Source: Deltaproteobacteria bacterium (GTDB lineage: Bacteria; Myxococcota_A; Polyangia; Haliangiales; Haliangiaceae). Taken from it: 9,899 bases of DNA. The DNA is taken from contig JACCQV010000232.1 of assembly GCA_013813945.1 (NCBI GenBank), forward strand, positions 1 to 9,899, given 5' to 3'. The notes beneath the pieces are model-generated. The model did not search any database and was not told the origin of the DNA. It was given only the letters and a program-made list of their open reading frames with translations. The position numbers and the translations under genes were made by a program. Below, piece by piece: positions 1 to 6,308 of this stretch. Every line of letters starts with the position of its first letter. The stretch's first letter is position 1.

Positions 1-982
1 GCTCGGACGCGACGAGCTCGACGCGCGGGTGGCTGTACGCCCAGCGCAGCTCGCCGTCGTTGCCGAACCCGAGCACGTAGCGGAAGTAATGGATCGCGTA
101 GCCATCCTCCGTCAGCTTCATCGGGCCCGTCGTCGTCGGCTCGGATGACCACAGAACGCGCGAGCGATCCGCGGCGGTGTACGTCTGGTGGATGGGATCG
201 TACGCATCACGCCCATAGGTCGTGCGCTCGAGCTGCGCGGGGATCTTGACCTGGCCGTAGCTCGCCTCGGTGCGCTTGCCGGACGCGCTGCGTTCGTCGA
301 GACGAAACACGCCCTGCTTCGACCCGTAGTACGCGACCTGACTCGTCACACGGAGCATCGAGATCTGTTCGTCGATCCCGCGCACGCGCGTCAGCTGCTT
401 ACCGGTCCTGCCGTCGACGATCGTCAACCACTGCGCGAGGAACGGCATGTAGACGACGCCACCATGTGCGGACGGTGCACCGAGCTGTCCCGAAGCATCT
501 GCGCTCCACAGCTCTGCACCCGTGGAGCCCGAGTACGCGCTGAGCCACCACGTGCCGCCGTCCTTGTTGGTGACGTAGACGCGCTCGGCATCTGCAGCGA
601 CGCCGATGAAGGTCCCCGCGACGTTCGTTTTCCAGCGGGGCGCGCCGCGGCTCTGATCGCGAGCGACGAGCTGCTTGCCCTCGAGTGCGACGATGAAATC
701 GCCACCGACCGCGATGCGCGACTGCACATCCGCATCGGTCTTCCACAGCACGCTGCCGGCGGCGAGGTCGTAGGCGACGATCGTCTTCGGTGAGCCTGCC
801 GTCAGCACGAACGCGCGCGGCTGTCCCGACGAGTTGGTCGGGGTCGCCGTCAACGGCAGCTGGCGTTTCGCGAGCGCCTCACGCAGCGCGTACTCGTTAT
901 TCTCGTCGGAGGACAGCCGGAACGCCGCCTTGCCTCCGCACGCGGAGGTAACTGCGAGCACGGCGATCAGCAGCGCACGCAT
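1..982 (-). CDS. PQQ-like beta-propeller lipoprotein (C-terminus beyond left edge)
   Basis: The visible part is 327 residues with no stop before the window edge. It begins MRALLIAVLAVTSAC, a short lipoprotein signal with Cys15 as the likely lipidated residue, so the protein is probably membrane-anchored and faces the periplasm. Residues about 55-205 hold PQQ/BamB-style propeller blades, each with a strand ending in an 'AYDLAAGSVLWKT' type motif: about 70-82, 107-119 (RDQSRGAPRWKT), 149-160 (AYSGSTGAELW) and 188-197 (IVDGRTGKQL). Such propellers are usually scaffolds (for example BamB in outer-membrane assembly) or, less often, PQQ dehydrogenases; no enzyme signature is visible, so a binding role is more likely. 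The ATG overlaps the TGA of the upstream HEAT-repeat gene by one base (TGATG), which suggests translational coupling and a shared transcript. The exact function is unknown. BamB identity is not claimed, because the region after residue 205 is less repeat-like and the rest is missing. Confidence 0.85.
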   Translation of the reverse strand, partial: MRALLIAVLAVTSACGGKAAFRLSSDENNEYALREALAKRQLPLTATPTNSSGQPRAFVLTAGSPKTIVAYDLAAGSVLWKTDADVQSRIAVGGDFIVALEGKQLVARDQSRGAPRWKTNVAGTFIGVAADAERVYVTNKDGGTWWLSAYSGSTGAELWSADASGQLGAPSAHGGVVYMPFLAQWLTIVDGRTGKQLTRVRGIDEQISMLRVTSQVAYYGSKQGVFRLDERSASGKRTEASYGQVKIPAQLERTTYGRDAYDPIHQTYTAADRSRVLWSSEPTTTGPMKLTEDGYAIHYFRYVLGFGNDGELRWAYSHPRVELVASE

Positions 983-1812
983 CACTTGCCTCCCATCCGG
1001 GCTTCGACCATCAGGACCGCTTCCTGACGCGATGTTCGCGCCGGCGTCTTCGGCGTTGCATCGATATAGTCGGTCAGCGCGGCAAGCGCCGAGGCATCCT
1101 GGATCTTGCCCATCGCGCGCACGATCTCGACCTTGACGGCGTCGGGCCCGAACTCGGATCGCTTGAGCATCGCAGCGAGTGCGATGACCAGTGTCGCGTC
1201 CGGCACCTTGCCGAGCTGCTCGGCGAGCTTACGTGCGAGGTCGGGGTCCGCGAGCGCGGCGAGCGCGCGGGCCGAGGACTCCTCTCCCTTCGCGAACAGC
1301 TGCATCATCGGCTCGATCGCGAGCTTGATCTTCGCGCGTCCTGCGGCGTTCGCCGACGCGGTGCGAACCGACCCGACCGGATCGCGCAATCCGCCGACGA
1401 CGACTGCGTGTGCCTTGGGATCGGGATAGCTCGCGAGGGCGTTGATTGCAGCGCTGCGCACGGCCGGATTCACGTGGCCGGCATAGCGGCGCAGCGCCAG
1501 GACGTCGGGTGGCGCTGGATGCAACACGAGCGCATCGATCGCTGGAACTGCGACGGCGGCGTGCAGTCCGAGCGCGAGTGCTTCGAGCAAGCCGTCGTGT
1601 GCGGCGGGCAAGGCGCTCGCGCCCAGTTGCTCGGCGGCCTTCGCCGCGGCCTGGACGTCCGTACCTCCGAGCGCGGCGATCGCCTCCGCCGAGACATCGA
1701 CTTTCTTCGCGGCGCCCTTGGCAGGCCCCTTCTTCGCGGGTTGCCCCGTCGCGCTGCTCGAAGATGCGATCACGATCGCGATCCCCACCCACAGCCATCT
1801 GGCATGCGTCAT
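982..1812 (-). CDS. Secreted HEAT-repeat protein
   Basis: This encodes 276 residues. The chosen ATG gives a clean Sec signal (WLWVGIAIVIASSSSATG, residues 7-23) and has a GAGGG Shine-Dalgarno five bases upstream; longer in-frame starts would add an Arg-rich stretch that hides the signal. After the signal comes a Lys/Ala/Pro-rich linker (about 25-38). The rest is alanine- and leucine-rich paired helices of HEAT type, for example 'NPAVRSAAINALASYPD' (115-131) and 'DPVGSVRTASANAAGRA' (144-160), with further repeats at about 185-215 and 225-250. HEAT solenoids bind proteins; no catalytic residues are expected or seen. The protein is probably periplasmic and is co-transcribed with the downstream propeller lipoprotein, so the two may work as partners; that is inferred from the one-base TGATG overlap only. 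The specific role is not recognised. Confidence 0.85.
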   Translation of the reverse strand: MTHARWLWVGIAIVIASSSSATGQPAKKGPAKGAAKKVDVSAEAIAALGGTDVQAAAKAAEQLGASALPAAHDGLLEALALGLHAAVAVPAIDALVLHPAPPDVLALRRYAGHVNPAVRSAAINALASYPDPKAHAVVVGGLRDPVGSVRTASANAAGRAKIKLAIEPMMQLFAKGEESSARALAALADPDLARKLAEQLGKVPDATLVIALAAMLKRSEFGPDAVKVEIVRAMGKIQDASALAALTDYIDATPKTPARTSRQEAVLMVEARMGGK

Positions 1813-1817
1813 CTGGT

Positions 1818-1822
1818 CCCTC
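1818..1822 (-). promoter_or_regulatory. Ribosome binding site of the HEAT-repeat gene
   Basis: GAGGG on the minus strand, five bases before the ATG at 1812. This is the clearest Shine-Dalgarno in the window, and it decides the start in favour of the ATG that also yields a signal peptide. Confidence 0.6.
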
Positions 1823-1830
1823 GTGACGTC

Positions 1831-1859
1831 GTCGTACCCAAAACCCGGTCGACATTCAA
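1831..1859 (-). promoter_or_regulatory. Possible sigma-70-like promoter for the HEAT/PQQ unit
   Basis: On the minus strand TTGAAT (1859-1854) is followed after exactly 17 bases by TACGAC (1836-1831). This resembles the -35/-10 layout of a housekeeping promoter, with four of six and three of six consensus matches. It sits in the only divergent gap (1813-1892), where a promoter for the minus-strand pair is expected. It implies a leader of only about a dozen bases that would just contain the GAGGG site. The element is weak, and high-GC organisms often deviate from this consensus. No equally good element was found for the plus-strand methyltransferase. Confidence 0.3.
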
Positions 1860-1892
1860 CACTTGGGGTTCTCCATTCGCTACAACAGCGGC

Positions 1893-2705
1893 GTGGATCC
1901 AGCCGTCTTGCCGATCCTCGCGTGTCCGCGGTGCCGGGCCGGAGCACCGTTCCGCGACATCCGAAACGCTCGCTGCTCCTCGTGTGGCCTCGAGCCTGCG
2001 CTCGCGGCTCCGGGAGTGCTCGACCTGATCGACGTCGCGATCGGCGGCGAGCCAGTTCCGACCAATACCGAGCAGCGGCTCATGGAGAGCGACGTCGTCG
2101 CGCGGATCTACGACCGGTTCTGGCGCCCGACGTTCGTTCGCCTGTTCGCCGGAAAGGGCGCAGGCGCGTCGGTGGGCGGTCTCGCCGGCGAGCTGTTCAT
2201 CCACAAGCACGGGCTCTCCCTCGACGATCGCCCCGGCCCGTGGCTCGATCTGTCGTGCGGGCCCGGTGCGTTTGCGCGCGCGCTCGCGGCGTCGGCACCC
2301 GGCGCGCTGATCGTCGGACTCGATATCTCGCGCGCAATGCTCGAGGTCGCTGCGCAGCGGACCGGCGGCTACACCAACGTCGTGCTCGTGCGAGCCGATG
2401 CGCACGCCCTGCCGTTCGTCGATGGTGCGTTCGGCGGCGTCAACAACGCGGGCGCGCTCCACGCCTACGACGATCCCGAGCTCGTGTTCCGCGAGATCCG
2501 CCGCGTCCTCCGCCCCGGCGGCCTCTACGTGGGTTCGACCTTCGCAGAGGCACCGACGCTGCTCGGCCGACTCGCGGCGCGCGCAGCTGGCATCCGCCGG
2601 TTCGAGCCGAGCGAGCTTCGCGCGTGGTTGCAGCGGATCGGCTTCGCTGACTACGAGGACGTCCGCCTCGGCGGCGCGCTCGTGTTCCGCGTCCGTCGGC
2701 CCTAG
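1893..2705 (+). CDS. SAM-dependent methyltransferase with N-terminal zinc-ribbon-like motif
   Basis: This encodes 270 residues from a GTG start. The N-terminus 'LPILACPRCRAGAPF' with Cys11, Cys14, Cys28 and Cys31 (CPRC...CSSC) is a Trm112/RlmA-like zinc-ribbon pattern. A Rossmann class I methyltransferase follows: motif I 'LDLSCGPGAFARAL' (118-131), an acidic post-I motif 'GLDIS' with Asp144 as the likely ribose ligand, 'RADAHALPF' (167-175), and 'EIRRVLRPGGLYVGS' (201-215) typical of the Methyltransf_11 fold. The segment 'RIYDRFWRP' (71-79) before motif I also occurs in plant plastid and cyanobacterial methyltransferases of this build. The substrate is unknown; rRNA (RlmA-like) or a small lipid or quinone are both possible. 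A TTG at 1863 would add ten residues; neither start has a good Shine-Dalgarno, and GTG is preferred because it begins just before the Cys motif. It is the only plus-strand gene seen, and its stop lies in a CTAG shared with the opposing gene. Confidence 0.9.
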   Translation: MDPAVLPILACPRCRAGAPFRDIRNARCSSCGLEPALAAPGVLDLIDVAIGGEPVPTNTEQRLMESDVVARIYDRFWRPTFVRLFAGKGAGASVGGLAGELFIHKHGLSLDDRPGPWLDLSCGPGAFARALAASAPGALIVGLDISRAMLEVAAQRTGGYTNVVLVRADAHALPFVDGAFGGVNNAGALHAYDDPELVFREIRRVLRPGGLYVGSTFAEAPTLLGRLAARAAGIRRFEPSELRAWLQRIGFADYEDVRLGGALVFRVRRP

Positions 2706-3409
2706 AGAAACACGATCGAGATCGCGGCGAACGTGATCTTGCCGGCCTCGACGGGCACGACGTGATCGCCCATGTAGTCGCCGATCAGCGTCACCATGCC
2801 GGCCGTCGGATCGACATTCGGGAACAGGATGTAGCGCCCCCCGGCCCCGGCCTGCCAGGTGAACGTCCCGGGGCTGCCCTCGTCATTCGCCGCCTGCACG
2901 GCTCCATGCGAACCGCCGCTGAGGGTGAGCTGGGTCCGATCGCCCGCCATGTACACGAGCACATGCGCCTTCGTCGCGTCGTAGGTCAGGCCGCGCGACG
3001 TGAAGAACGTCGCTCCGCGTGCCGGGGTCCAGGTGCGGAAGCCGATCGGATACAGACTCGACAGTGCGCCGACCTCGAAGTACGCGATCGCATCGACGTG
3101 TGTCGCCGGAGCATCGACGTCGAACAGGTAGCTCGTCGTCGAGGACGCGCACATCTCGAACCGTCCGTTCGGCGAGGTCGTGTCGGTCGCCGTCCCCCCG
3201 CGCTGCGTGAACACCGCGTTGTTGATCCCCGCGAGTGCTGCGGACGTCGAGTCCAGATCCAGGAGCTCGCCGGTGACATGGCGGCCGACCGCGCACGGCC
3301 CGTCGACCGGTGCGTCCGCTGGCGCGCTGTCGATCGGCCGCGCGTCGATGGTGGGATGAAGGTTGTCACCGCACGCGGCGACCGCGAGGACCAGAACCAG
3401 AGAGCGCAT
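2702..3409 (-). CDS. Lipoprotein with Asp/Pro linker and carboxypeptidase-regulatory-like beta-sandwich
   Basis: This encodes 235 residues. The start MRSLVLVLAVAAC gives a textbook lipobox with Cys13 lipidated. A flexible linker of repeating Asp/Ala/Pro follows ('IDARPIDSAPADAPVDGP', 21-38), a common feature of myxobacterial lipoproteins. From about 45 on, 'VTGELLDLDS', 'AVFTQRGGTATDTTSPNGRF' (66-83...) and 'SYLFDVDAP' resemble a carboxypeptidase-regulatory/transthyretin-like beta-sandwich, where a variable element and an 'NGRF' turn precede a hydrophobic strand. The remainder (about 105-235) is beta-rich with no recognised motif. Cys39 and Cys87 could form a disulfide. It is the last gene of the minus-strand cluster: its ATG overlaps the upstream TGA by one base (TGATG), and it converges on the methyltransferase. 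No enzymatic function is visible; a surface or periplasmic binding role is an inference. Confidence 0.8.
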   Translation of the reverse strand: MRSLVLVLAVAACGDNLHPTIDARPIDSAPADAPVDGPCAVGRHVTGELLDLDSTSAALAGINNAVFTQRGGTATDTTSPNGRFEMCASSTTSYLFDVDAPATHVDAIAYFEVGALSSLYPIGFRTWTPARGATFFTSRGLTYDATKAHVLVYMAGDRTQLTLSGGSHGAVQAANDEGSPGTFTWQAGAGGRYILFPNVDPTAGMVTLIGDYMGDHVVPVEAGKITFAAISIVFL

Positions 3410-4761
3410 CAGAAGGCTCCTGCGACGAAGGGAATCGCGAGCCCCGGCTGCGGCGCGAGCTCCGGCGACAAGGTCGTGATCGACAGGGCACCGAGCGACC
3501 ACCGTCCATCGGAGTGGCGCCCGACGATCGCGGCGGGCGCGTCCTCGACCTGCGGCGCGCCATGCACGTCGAGACCGACGTCCAGGTTTGCCGTCATCCG
3601 GAACCCGACATAGAGACCCGCCACGAGGCCGATCGAGGACAGCGCACCGACTGCGCGCTCGTCAGCATTGCCGTCGCGATCGTAGATCGCCGCGTACAGC
3701 AGGAATGGCGCCGCGCCACCGGCGGCTGCAACGCCGGCCACTCGCAGCATCCGACGCTGCGTGGTGTTCGTCTGTGGCCCGGCGACCATGCCGACGGCGA
3801 AGCCAGCAGCGGTGCCGAGGATTGCGTTGACCGAGTACGCCTCGCCCTCGGCGGGTTGCATCAGCATGCCCATGGTCAGGCCGCCGACCGCCCCGACACC
3901 GGCGAGCGTGTCGACGAGAGCGACATCGCCGCGCGTCATTCGCTGCGTGCTCGCGAGCGCAGCTCCGCCGAGAAGCCCCATCGTCGATCCGATGCTGGCG
4001 CCGACGAGCACGTGGCGTGCGCCGGTCGAATCCACGCCGACGGCATCCGCGAACAGGCCGCCGAGTACGCCGCCCCACACGCTGCCAGAACCGGTCGTGC
4101 GGATCTGCGCCTCGGTCCATTCCCGCTTCTCGATCAGCCGTGGCAGGTAGAGGCCGCCGACGAGACCGGTCGCGATGCCGACGGGGACCGCGCCGGCGAC
4201 CGGCGTTTTCTCGGAGAAGAACGAACCGATCGTCGCGCCGAGCAGGCCGGTGTACAGCGCACCATGGACGCGCGCCGCAGTGCGCGCACCACTGGCGCCC
4301 GGCACCTCGGGCTGCGGCGGAATCGCGGGCGGCGCGACAGGCTGCGCCGGATCCTGGATCGGGGTCACGTCCACGCTCACGTCGGGGTTCGTCGGGTCCG
4401 GCGCGTCGGTGATCCCGAGCTGCTTGTTGACGAGCTTGATCAGGAACCGTGCATGTTCCGCAGCGGCGCCCTTCGGGCTCTTGACCAAGGCCTCGACAGC
4501 GAGCTGCTTCGCATCCACGAACACGCGCGCGTCGAACAGCTGCTGCGCGCGCATCACGAGGTCGAGCGCGATCTGCTCCGCGAGCACCGGATCGTCGGGG
4601 CCTGGTGCCGGCGTCGGGTTCGAGGGCGTACCGGCGGGCGCCGGCGTCGGCCCAGGTCCGTATGGATCGGCTGGCTGCGCAGGCCCGTACGGATCCGCCG
4701 GCTGCGCGCTCGCGACCGAGATCGCTGCGATCAGGATGGCGAGCGTGGTGCGCGCGAGCAT
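3409..4761 (-). CDS. Exported protein: Pro-rich repeats, helical segment and glycine-rich hydrophobic core
   Basis: This encodes 450 residues of no recognised family. The ATG at 4761 gives a Sec signal (LARTTLAILIAAISVASAQ, 2-20); longer starts would add Arg-rich sequence read from the end of the upstream gene. Next come two perfect copies of AQPADPYGP (19-36), a Pro-rich stretch, then a charged helical segment (about 57-116, 'AQQLFDARVFVDAKQLAVEA') resembling one or two TPR-like hairpins. A second Pro-rich linker (120-155) leads to a long Gly/Ala-rich hydrophobic region (about 160-390) with recurring blocks such as 'GALYTGLLGATIGS', 'GGVLGGLFADAVG', 'VGASIGSTMGLLGGAAL' and 'AILGTAAGFAVGMVAG'. 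The end (about 383-450) looks beta-stranded ('LYVGFRMTANLDVGLDVHG'). It could be an outer-membrane barrel with Gly-rich strands or a helical glycine-zipper membrane domain; I cannot decide. It lies 13 bp after the AI-2E gene and overlaps the next lipoprotein as TGATG, so it is probably co-expressed with both. Confidence 0.8.
   Translation of the reverse strand: MLARTTLAILIAAISVASAQPADPYGPAQPADPYGPGPTPAPAGTPSNPTPAPGPDDPVLAEQIALDLVMRAQQLFDARVFVDAKQLAVEALVKSPKGAAAEHARFLIKLVNKQLGITDAPDPTNPDVSVDVTPIQDPAQPVAPPAIPPQPEVPGASGARTAARVHGALYTGLLGATIGSFFSEKTPVAGAVPVGIATGLVGGLYLPRLIEKREWTEAQIRTTGSGSVWGGVLGGLFADAVGVDSTGARHVLVGASIGSTMGLLGGAALASTQRMTRGDVALVDTLAGVGAVGGLTMGMLMQPAEGEAYSVNAILGTAAGFAVGMVAGPQTNTTQRRMLRVAGVAAAGGAAPFLLYAAIYDRDGNADERAVGALSSIGLVAGLYVGFRMTANLDVGLDVHGAPQVEDAPAAIVGRHSDGRWSLGALSITTLSPELAPQPGLAIPFVAGAF
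4654..4707. repeat. Two tandem 27-bp repeats encoding AQPADPYGP twice
   Basis: The units 4654-4680 and 4681-4707 abut exactly and match at 23 of 27 bases. All four differences fall at third codon positions on the minus strand, so the nine-residue unit AQPADPYGP is perfectly repeated straight after the signal peptide of the 450-residue exported protein. Confidence 0.85.
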
Positions 4762-4774
4762 CCTACAACCAGTA

Positions 4775-6262
4775 TCACGATCGCGTCGGAGCGAGCGGTC
4801 CGGGTCCGGGGTCCGTGCGCGGGCCCACAGGTCCGGTATCGACCCCTGGCTTGCGCGGCGACTCCTTCCAGGTCTTGCGATACAGGTACATGAACACGAC
4901 CTGGATCGCCGACAGGATTGGAACGGCGAGCAATGCACCGACGAGCCCGTAGCTGTGCTCGCCGAGGAACAGCGAGAAGATCACGAGGACCGGGTGAATC
5001 TTGGCTGCGGTTCCGATGATCTTCGGATTGAGCAGGTTTGCCTCGATGAAGTGGATCCCGATGATCCACAGGCCGATCGCGAGCCCGCGGACGACATCGA
5101 TGCCGGCATCACCGGAGACCAGCGCGACGAGCACGATCGGGATCGAGGAGAGGATCGATCCGAAGATCGGGATCAGCGTCAGCAGCGCGGCGACGACGGC
5201 GAGGATCAGGCTGTACTTGATGTCGAAGATCAACATGCCGACGTAGGTCAGCAGACCGTTGATCACACAGATGATGAGCTGGCCGCGGATGACGCCGGAC
5301 AGACCGCGATCGATCCCGCCGATGATCACGTCGTAGTCGTCGCGCACGTTGTGAGGGAACAGGCTGCGCAAGAAGGAATGGACCTTCTCCATGTCGATCA
5401 AGATGAACGCGCCGATCATCAGCGTGAAGAAGAACAAGAAGATGCCGCGAATGAAGCCGGTGACGAGCTTCTGACCGAGCCGCACGAGATCGTTGAGCTG
5501 CGACTGCAGTCCGATCATCGCCTTCTTGACGTACGCCCGGAGCTTGTCCTCGAGAGTCGCCGGTTCCGGCGGTGTCTCGTTGACGGTGAGGTGATAGGCA
5601 CCCTCTGGGAGCGGCTTGAGATCGATGCCGTTGGGCGCGAGCTGCAGCGCAAACCGCCCATCGGGGAGCGGGGTCATCGTGAAGGCGGTCCCCGGCGGCA
5701 GCGGGACGTCCGGCAGGATCTCGTGGTCCTCGGTCGCAGGTCGCACGCCGACGAGCGACGGGAAGCGCAGCTCGAGCCAGCGCGCCAGCTGCGGCGTGTA
5801 CTCCTCGTTGACCTTCTTGTAGAGGCCCGGAGCCTCACCGCCGAGCCGCGCTACATCACCCGACAACCGCGGGACGAGCAGGAACATGAAGCCGACCACC
5901 GCGGCGAGGAACACGAGGTAGCAAGTGATGATCGCCAGGCCGCGCGGCATCCGACGCGTGCCGTTGCTGCGCTCCGACATCCGGCGCACGAGCGGCGCGA
6001 GGATGTACGCGATCAGGAACGCAAACACGAACGGCAGCAGAACCTTGCGCCCGAGGATCGCGACCAGCAGGACAAACAGCGGGAAGCCCCAGCGGCGCAG
6101 GAACGTCCGACCCACGCCATCGACACCGAACAGCGTGGTCGACTTGGTGCGGCCCGTGGTCGTGGTCGTGCTCGTGCTCGTGGCGCCCGAGAGCATCGGA
6201 TCCGTCGTGGTGCGAGGCACACCGCCAGACGGTGGCTCTCCGGGCGGATCGGCCGGCGTCAT
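4775..6262 (-). CDS. AI-2E/PerM-family membrane protein with enlarged periplasmic loop
   Basis: This encodes 495 residues; members of the AI-2E transporter family (formerly UPF0118, including PerM, YdiK and TqsA) are usually about 350. Family marks are the terminal segments 'LLTLIPIFGSILSSIP' (360-375), 'FIEANLLNPKIIG' (405-417) and 'KIHPVLVIFSLFLGE' (421-435). Membrane segments are predicted at about 60-92, 108-131, 268-291, 325-345, 350-385 and 392-460. The N-terminus (1-50) is a disordered Thr/Ser/Pro-rich extension, and the C-terminus (470-495) is Pro/Gly-rich. The soluble loop after the early helices (about 135-260) is longer than usual and contains a beta-rich stretch at about 167-232. 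Substrates of the family vary (autoinducer-2 export, Na+/H+ exchange, unknown), so no substrate is assigned. An in-frame ATG at 6196 would remove 22 disordered residues. The gene sits 46 bp after lapB and 13 bp before the 450-residue protein. Confidence 0.92.
   Translation of the reverse strand: MTPADPPGEPPSGGVPRTTTDPMLSGATSTSTTTTTGRTKSTTLFGVDGVGRTFLRRWGFPLFVLLVAILGRKVLLPFVFAFLIAYILAPLVRRMSERSNGTRRMPRGLAIITCYLVFLAAVVGFMFLLVPRLSGDVARLGGEAPGLYKKVNEEYTPQLARWLELRFPSLVGVRPATEDHEILPDVPLPPGTAFTMTPLPDGRFALQLAPNGIDLKPLPEGAYHLTVNETPPEPATLEDKLRAYVKKAMIGLQSQLNDLVRLGQKLVTGFIRGIFLFFFTLMIGAFILIDMEKVHSFLRSLFPHNVRDDYDVIIGGIDRGLSGVIRGQLIICVINGLLTYVGMLIFDIKYSLILAVVAALLTLIPIFGSILSSIPIVLVALVSGDAGIDVVRGLAIGLWIIGIHFIEANLLNPKIIGTAAKIHPVLVIFSLFLGEHSYGLVGALLAVPILSAIQVVFMYLYRKTWKESPRKPGVDTGPVGPRTDPGPGPLAPTRS
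6156..6184. repeat. Hexanucleotide repeat in the AI-2E gene
   Basis: A run of nearly five units reads GTGGTC, GTGGTC, GTGCTC, GTGCTC and GTGGC on the plus strand. On the coding strand it gives the Ser/Thr run TSTSTTTTT in the disordered N-terminal extension. Because the unit is six bases, slippage would change length without a frameshift. Confidence 0.7.
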
Positions 6263-6269
6263 CGGCGCG

Positions 6270-6278
6270 GGTATACCA
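6270..6278 (-). promoter_or_regulatory. Possible extended -10 element before the AI-2E gene
   Basis: The minus strand reads TGGTATACC, a TGnTATA type extended -10, within the 46-bp gap that is the widest inside the cluster. A transcript from it would begin almost at the AI-2E ATG (6262), that is, leaderless or nearly so. That gene also lacks a Shine-Dalgarno. No clear -35 was found. This is a weak, motif-only call. Confidence 0.22.
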
Positions 6279-6308
6279 GATCAACGCAGTGGCGGGACGC
6301 AGCGGGGG

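Noticed and set aside
188..793. A 201-codon open frame on the plus strand at the left end.
   Set aside because: The minus strand here encodes the propeller protein, with lipobox and PQQ repeats; this frame is its shadow.
1813..1892. Palindromes GACGTC and GTCGAC in the divergent gap as possible operators.
   Set aside because: Six-base palindromes are expected by chance in GC-rich DNA, and no longer symmetric site or repeat is present.
3310..4893. A 527-codon open frame on the plus strand.
   Set aside because: It is antisense to the exported 450-residue protein and crosses into two neighbours; its composition is Arg/Asp/His-rich with no motif.
4762..4938. N-terminal extension of the 450-residue protein starting at 4938.
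   Set aside because: The added residues are Arg/Ser-rich, overlap the C-terminal codons of the AI-2E gene by more than 160 bases, and would bury the Sec signal that begins at 4761.
4775..6262. Quorum-sensing autoinducer-2 exporter as a specific function.
   Set aside because: The family name comes from one member. No luxS or other AI-2 gene is in view, and family members differ in substrate, so only the family is assigned.
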